Below, in pieces: positions 5,517-8,224 of a stretch of 8,224 nt of DNA. The stretch is from Flavobacterium psychrophilum (GTDB lineage Bacteria > Bacteroidota > Bacteroidia > Flavobacteriales > Flavobacteriaceae): assembly GCA_945866505.1 (NCBI GenBank), contig CAMBHH010000154.1, positions 1 to 8,224 of the forward strand, written 5' to 3'. A model generated the notes under the pieces. That model did no database searches and was not told the origin of the DNA. It worked only from the letters and a program-made list of their open reading frames with translations. Numbering within the stretch: position 1 is the first letter of the stretch; each line of letters starts with the position of its first letter. Position numbers and translations under genes: made by a program.

Positions 5517-6947
5517 ATGCTTGTAAAATTAATACAAATGAGATCCATAAATAATACAGTTGCCCTTACTTTTTTTGTTTTACTATTCTCTAGCGGATTG
5601 GCAATTGCGCAAGAAATTTTAAAGGAAAATGCCGTTGACACTATTAAAAAAGTGGATTCGAAAAAACTAAAAATTGACGGTGTGATTGCAAAAGTGGGTG
5701 ACTACATCATTTTGGATTCGGATATTGACAAATCCTATTTAGAAATTTCAAGTCAGGGAGGTTCTATCAAAGATATTACTAGATGTCAGATATTGGGGAA
5801 AATAATGGAAGACAAATTGTATGCGCATCAAGCCGTTCAAGACAGTGTAAAAGTTACCGATGGAGAGGTGAAATCTATGATGGAAGAGAGATTAAACTAT
5901 ATGGTAGAGCAAATAGGTTCTATGGAAAAAGTAGTTAGTTACTATAAGAAAAATAATGAAGAAGAGTTTAGAACTTATTTCTTTGATATTTTGAAAGAGC
6001 AAAAACTAACTTCTGAAATGCAAAAAAAAATCGTTGAAGCTGTAGAAATAACACCTGAAGAAGTTCGAAGTTTTTTCAAAAAAATACCAGCTGCTGATTT
6101 GCCTGTTTTTGGTGCCGAAATGGAAGTCGCTCAAATTGTTGTAACTCCAAAAGTTTCAGATGTTGAAAAGCAAAAAGTGATTGATAAATTGAATGAGTTC
6201 AAAAAAGAAGTGCAGGAAGGTGGTTCTAGTTTTGCGACAAAGGCTGTTTTGTACTCTCAAGATCCGGGTTCAAGAGCTACTGGCGGATTCTACAAGATGA
6301 ATAGAAAAACTCAATTTGTAAAAGAATTTAAAGAAGTAGCCTTTAGTCTTCAAGAAGGTGAAATTTCAGCACCTTTTGAAACTGACTTTGGTTATCACAT
6401 TATTTACGTTGAAAAAATAAAAGGACAAGATGTAGAGTTGCGCCATATTTTACTGATTCCAGCAGTAACTCAGTCGGATTTAAAAGAAGCCAAAGAAAAA
6501 ATTACTTTAATCAGAAAACGGATCGTTGACAAGGAGATTACTTTTGACAAGGCGGCAAAAACAATGTCTGACGAAAAAGAGACCAAGACAAATGGAGGTG
6601 CTCTAATCAATCCAAAGACACAAGACACTCGTTTTGAATTGACCAAAATGGATCCAACGTTATATGCTCAGGTTTCCAATTTGAAAGACAATGAGATTTC
6701 CTTGCCTTTAATGGACGAAGATCAATCAGGCAAGAAGAAATTCAAGATAATTACTGTTACAAACAGAATAGATGCTCACACTGCCGATTATGCTAAGGAT
6801 TACATCAAGATTAAAGACTTAGCGTTGAAAGAAAAACAAATTAAAGCCATTGGAAAATGGTTTGACGATAAAATTAAAGACACCTATATTAAGGTCAATG
6901 GCGAGTACAGAGATTGTACTTTTACAAACAATTGGCTGAAAAAATAA
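5517..6947 (+). CDS. SurA-like periplasmic peptidyl-prolyl isomerase with two parvulin domains
   Basis: This 476-residue exported protein probably works as a chaperone and cis-trans prolyl isomerase for outer-membrane or secreted proteins. A signal peptide (FFVLLFSSGLAIA) is likely cut between Ala31 and Gln32. A SurA-type N-terminal chaperone region follows (IDGVIAKVGDYIILDSDIDK onward, roughly 50-195). Parvulin domain 1 spans about 200-302 (Met202 in EMEVAQIVV, then DPGSRATGGFYKM and FGYHIIYVEK). Domain 2 starts at RHILLIP (Arg309) and runs to about 412, with DEKETKTNGGALINP. The C-terminal helix ends in NNWLKK. The ATG at 5517 has seven A residues in context and is preferred; ATG at 5538 (residue 8) would also leave a complete signal peptide. 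moxR follows in the same direction after a 73-base hairpin-bearing spacer. Confidence 0.92.
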   Translation: MLVKLIQMRSINNTVALTFFVLLFSSGLAIAQEILKENAVDTIKKVDSKKLKIDGVIAKVGDYIILDSDIDKSYLEISSQGGSIKDITRCQILGKIMEDKLYAHQAVQDSVKVTDGEVKSMMEERLNYMVEQIGSMEKVVSYYKKNNEEEFRTYFFDILKEQKLTSEMQKKIVEAVEITPEEVRSFFKKIPAADLPVFGAEMEVAQIVVTPKVSDVEKQKVIDKLNEFKKEVQEGGSSFATKAVLYSQDPGSRATGGFYKMNRKTQFVKEFKEVAFSLQEGEISAPFETDFGYHIIYVEKIKGQDVELRHILLIPAVTQSDLKEAKEKITLIRKRIVDKEITFDKAAKTMSDEKETKTNGGALINPKTQDTRFELTKMDPTLYAQVSNLKDNEISLPLMDEDQSGKKKFKIITVTNRIDAHTADYAKDYIKIKDLALKEKQIKAIGKWFDDKIKDTYIKVNGEYRDCTFTNNWLKK

Positions 6948-7014
6948 TTATGAATTATGAATTATGAGTTTTCAAAAGTAAAAATTCATAATTCATATTT
7001 CATAACTCATAATT
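6948..7014. repeat. Long hairpin built from 7-base tandem units
   Basis: The spacer is made of repeated 7-base units: AATTATG three times from 6946, then the complementary type (ATTCATA, ATTCATA, TTTCATA, ACTCATA) from 6984 to 7011. They fold into one stem: 6948-6972 pairs with 6981-7005 over 25 positions, with one T-T mismatch and one G-U, and an 8-base loop. A second register, shifted by one unit, pairs 6946-6970 with 6990-7014 less well. The stem begins just after the isomerase stop (6945-6947) and ends 15 bases before moxR. There is no T-run, so it is not an ordinary terminator. It may be a dispersed REP- or MITE-like element. Confidence 0.8.
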
Positions 7015-7020
7015 GAAAAT

Positions 7021-7974
7021 ATGTCAGACGTAGTAGCAATACATAATTTGGTTCAAAAACGGAATGAACTAAAAACGGAAATCGCCAAAATCATTATAGG
7101 ACAAGATGCGGTAGTGGATCAAATTCTACTTTGCATTTTTTCTGGTGGACATGCACTTTTAGTGGGAGTTCCGGGTTTGGCAAAAACTTTGATGGTTAAC
7201 ACGCTGGCACAGGCACTTGGGCTCGATTTTAAAAGAATCCAATTTACACCAGATTTGATGCCTTCTGATATTTTAGGAAGTGAAATTTTAGACGAAAATC
7301 GCCAATTCAAATTCATAAAAGGCCCCATTTTTTCTAATATCATTTTAGCAGACGAAATCAACAGAACACCGCCAAAAACTCAAGCGGCTTTGCTTGAAGC
7401 GATGCAGGAGCGTTCTGTAACTATTGCAGGTCAAAATTATAAATTAGCTTTGCCTTATTTTGTTTTGGCAACCCAAAATCCTATTGAACAAGAAGGAACT
7501 TATCCTTTGCCAGAGGCGCAACTCGACCGATTTATGTTTGCTATCAAGTTGGATTACCCTTCTTTTGAAGAAGAAGTTCAGGTGGTAAAAAGAACGACTT
7601 CCGATTCAAATTCTACTATACATCCATTGTTTTCTGCTCAAGAGATTGTCGATTTTCAACACTTGATTCGCCGAATTCCGGTGGCTGATAATGTGATTGA
7701 ATACGCGGTGACTTTAGTAAGTAGAACTCGTCCTGATAATGCTTTGTCTAACGAATTTGTAAAAAATTATTTGGATTGGGGAGCAGGACCAAGAGCTTCA
7801 CAAAATTTAATTTTGGCGGCCAAAGCCAATGCAGCTTTCAACGGAAAATTTTCTCCAGATATTGAGGATGTAAAAGCTGTGGCTACTGGAATTCTTCGTC
7901 ACAGAATCATCAAAAACTACAAAGCCGATGCCGAAGGAATTACCGAAGAAATGATTATTGATAAGTTGATGTAA
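7021..7974 (+). CDS. MoxR-family AAA+ ATPase
   Basis: This 317-residue cytosolic ATPase belongs to the MoxR branch of AAA+ proteins, which act as chaperones maturing protein complexes, often with von Willebrand factor A proteins. Walker A is GVPGLAKT at 49-56 (Lys55, Thr56). Walker B is ILADE with Asp111 and Glu112. Sensor 1 lies in ATQNPIEQEGTYPLPEAQLDRF, with Asn153 and an arginine-finger candidate in QLDRF. Sensor 2 is GAGPRAS with Arg258. Every motif for ATP binding and hydrolysis is present, and length is normal for the family. It follows the isomerase gene and may share its transcript. The usual DUF58 and Bat partner genes are not seen in the 250 bases after it. Confidence 0.95.
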   Translation: MSDVVAIHNLVQKRNELKTEIAKIIIGQDAVVDQILLCIFSGGHALLVGVPGLAKTLMVNTLAQALGLDFKRIQFTPDLMPSDILGSEILDENRQFKFIKGPIFSNIILADEINRTPPKTQAALLEAMQERSVTIAGQNYKLALPYFVLATQNPIEQEGTYPLPEAQLDRFMFAIKLDYPSFEEEVQVVKRTTSDSNSTIHPLFSAQEIVDFQHLIRRIPVADNVIEYAVTLVSRTRPDNALSNEFVKNYLDWGAGPRASQNLILAAKANAAFNGKFSPDIEDVKAVATGILRHRIIKNYKADAEGITEEMIIDKLM

Positions 7975-8224
7975 TAGGTTGTTTTTTAGTGTTAAAGTAC
8001 TAATTTCTCAATTCACTCCTAACTATATCACATATTTGTTATTTTAGTTTAAAAAAAAGCGAAACAAAAAACGATCTAAAAAGATTGATTTGTAGTCTAA
8101 AGTAGTGATTGTTGTAAATTAGCTTTAATAATCTCCGAATTTTTCAATAAAAAGCATAAAATTTTAATTATTTATAAATGTCATGTTTCAAATGGCATCT
8201 TTTGCTGATTTTTTTAAATTCTCA
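7975..8224. other. AT-rich non-coding stretch after moxR
   Basis: No supported gene or clear promoter is visible. Three weak stems occur: 7986-8003 (TTAGT with ACTAA), 8072-8087 (CGATCT with AGATTG, loop AAAA) and 8178-8198 (ATGTCAT with ATGGCAT, one G-U, loop GTTTCAA). The last is followed by CTTTT and then seven T residues eight bases later, and is the best, though poor, terminator candidate for moxR. Two ATG codons at 8179 and 8193 stay open to the window end but are too short to judge. Confidence 0.5.

Noticed and set aside
7119..7361. 80-residue - strand frame
   Set aside because: It lies inside moxR across its Walker A and B motifs and is an antisense shadow.
7986..8087. Two small stems after moxR (7986-8003 and 8072-8087) as terminators
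   Set aside because: Stems are 5-7 pairs with wobble pairs, and neither is followed by a T-run.
8179..8224. Possible start of a downstream gene (ATG at 8179 or 8193, open to the end)
   Set aside because: There are only 15 or fewer codons, no promoter element before them and no recognisable sequence. Both ATGs also fall within the weak hairpin at 8178-8198.

Overview
The window is a low-GC chromosomal segment that reads as a member of Bacteroidota, most likely class Flavobacteriia and close to Flavobacterium. Four lines of evidence support this: protein sequence character (S4, L17 with an acidic tail, RpoA, and a two-domain parvulin of flavobacterial type); gene starts without a usable Shine-Dalgarno sequence; promoter candidates of the Bacteroidota type (TTTG, about 20 bases, TAnnTTTG); and two predicted signal peptides that end just before Gln. 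No database search was possible, so the placement rests on recognition.

Bases 1-3239 hold the distal part of the ribosomal protein alpha operon, all on the + strand: the last codons of infA, then rpmJ (L36), rpsM (S13), rpsK (S11), rpsD (S4), rpoA (RNA polymerase alpha) and rplQ (L17). The operon closes with a strong intrinsic terminator at 3205-3239. Spacing is tight except for 92 bases before rpsD, which may be an autoregulatory leader, and 38 bases before rplQ, which contain a clear RNA hairpin.

Bases 3224-4530 hold carA, the glutaminase subunit of carbamoyl-phosphate synthetase, as a separate unit. It has two Bacteroidota-type promoter candidates, a leader with two very short reading frames (the second overlaps the carA start as TGATG), and a terminator shared with the converging gene. 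carB is not in the window.

Bases 4520-5272 on the - strand encode an exported protein of unknown function with a carboxypeptidase-regulatory-like (beta-sandwich) domain. A 244-base divergent region follows, with promoter candidates and an 8+8 inverted repeat.

Bases 5517-7974 hold an exported SurA-like peptidyl-prolyl isomerase with two parvulin domains, followed by a MoxR-family AAA+ ATPase. The 73-base spacer between them is almost wholly a 25-position hairpin built from 7-base units. The last 250 bases hold no gene that can be supported.

The window is mainly conserved housekeeping DNA. I see no mobile element, CRISPR array, rRNA, complete tRNA, toxin-antitoxin or defence system. The points most worth a second look are non-coding: the rpsD leader, the carA leader reading frame, and the hairpin between the isomerase and moxR genes.
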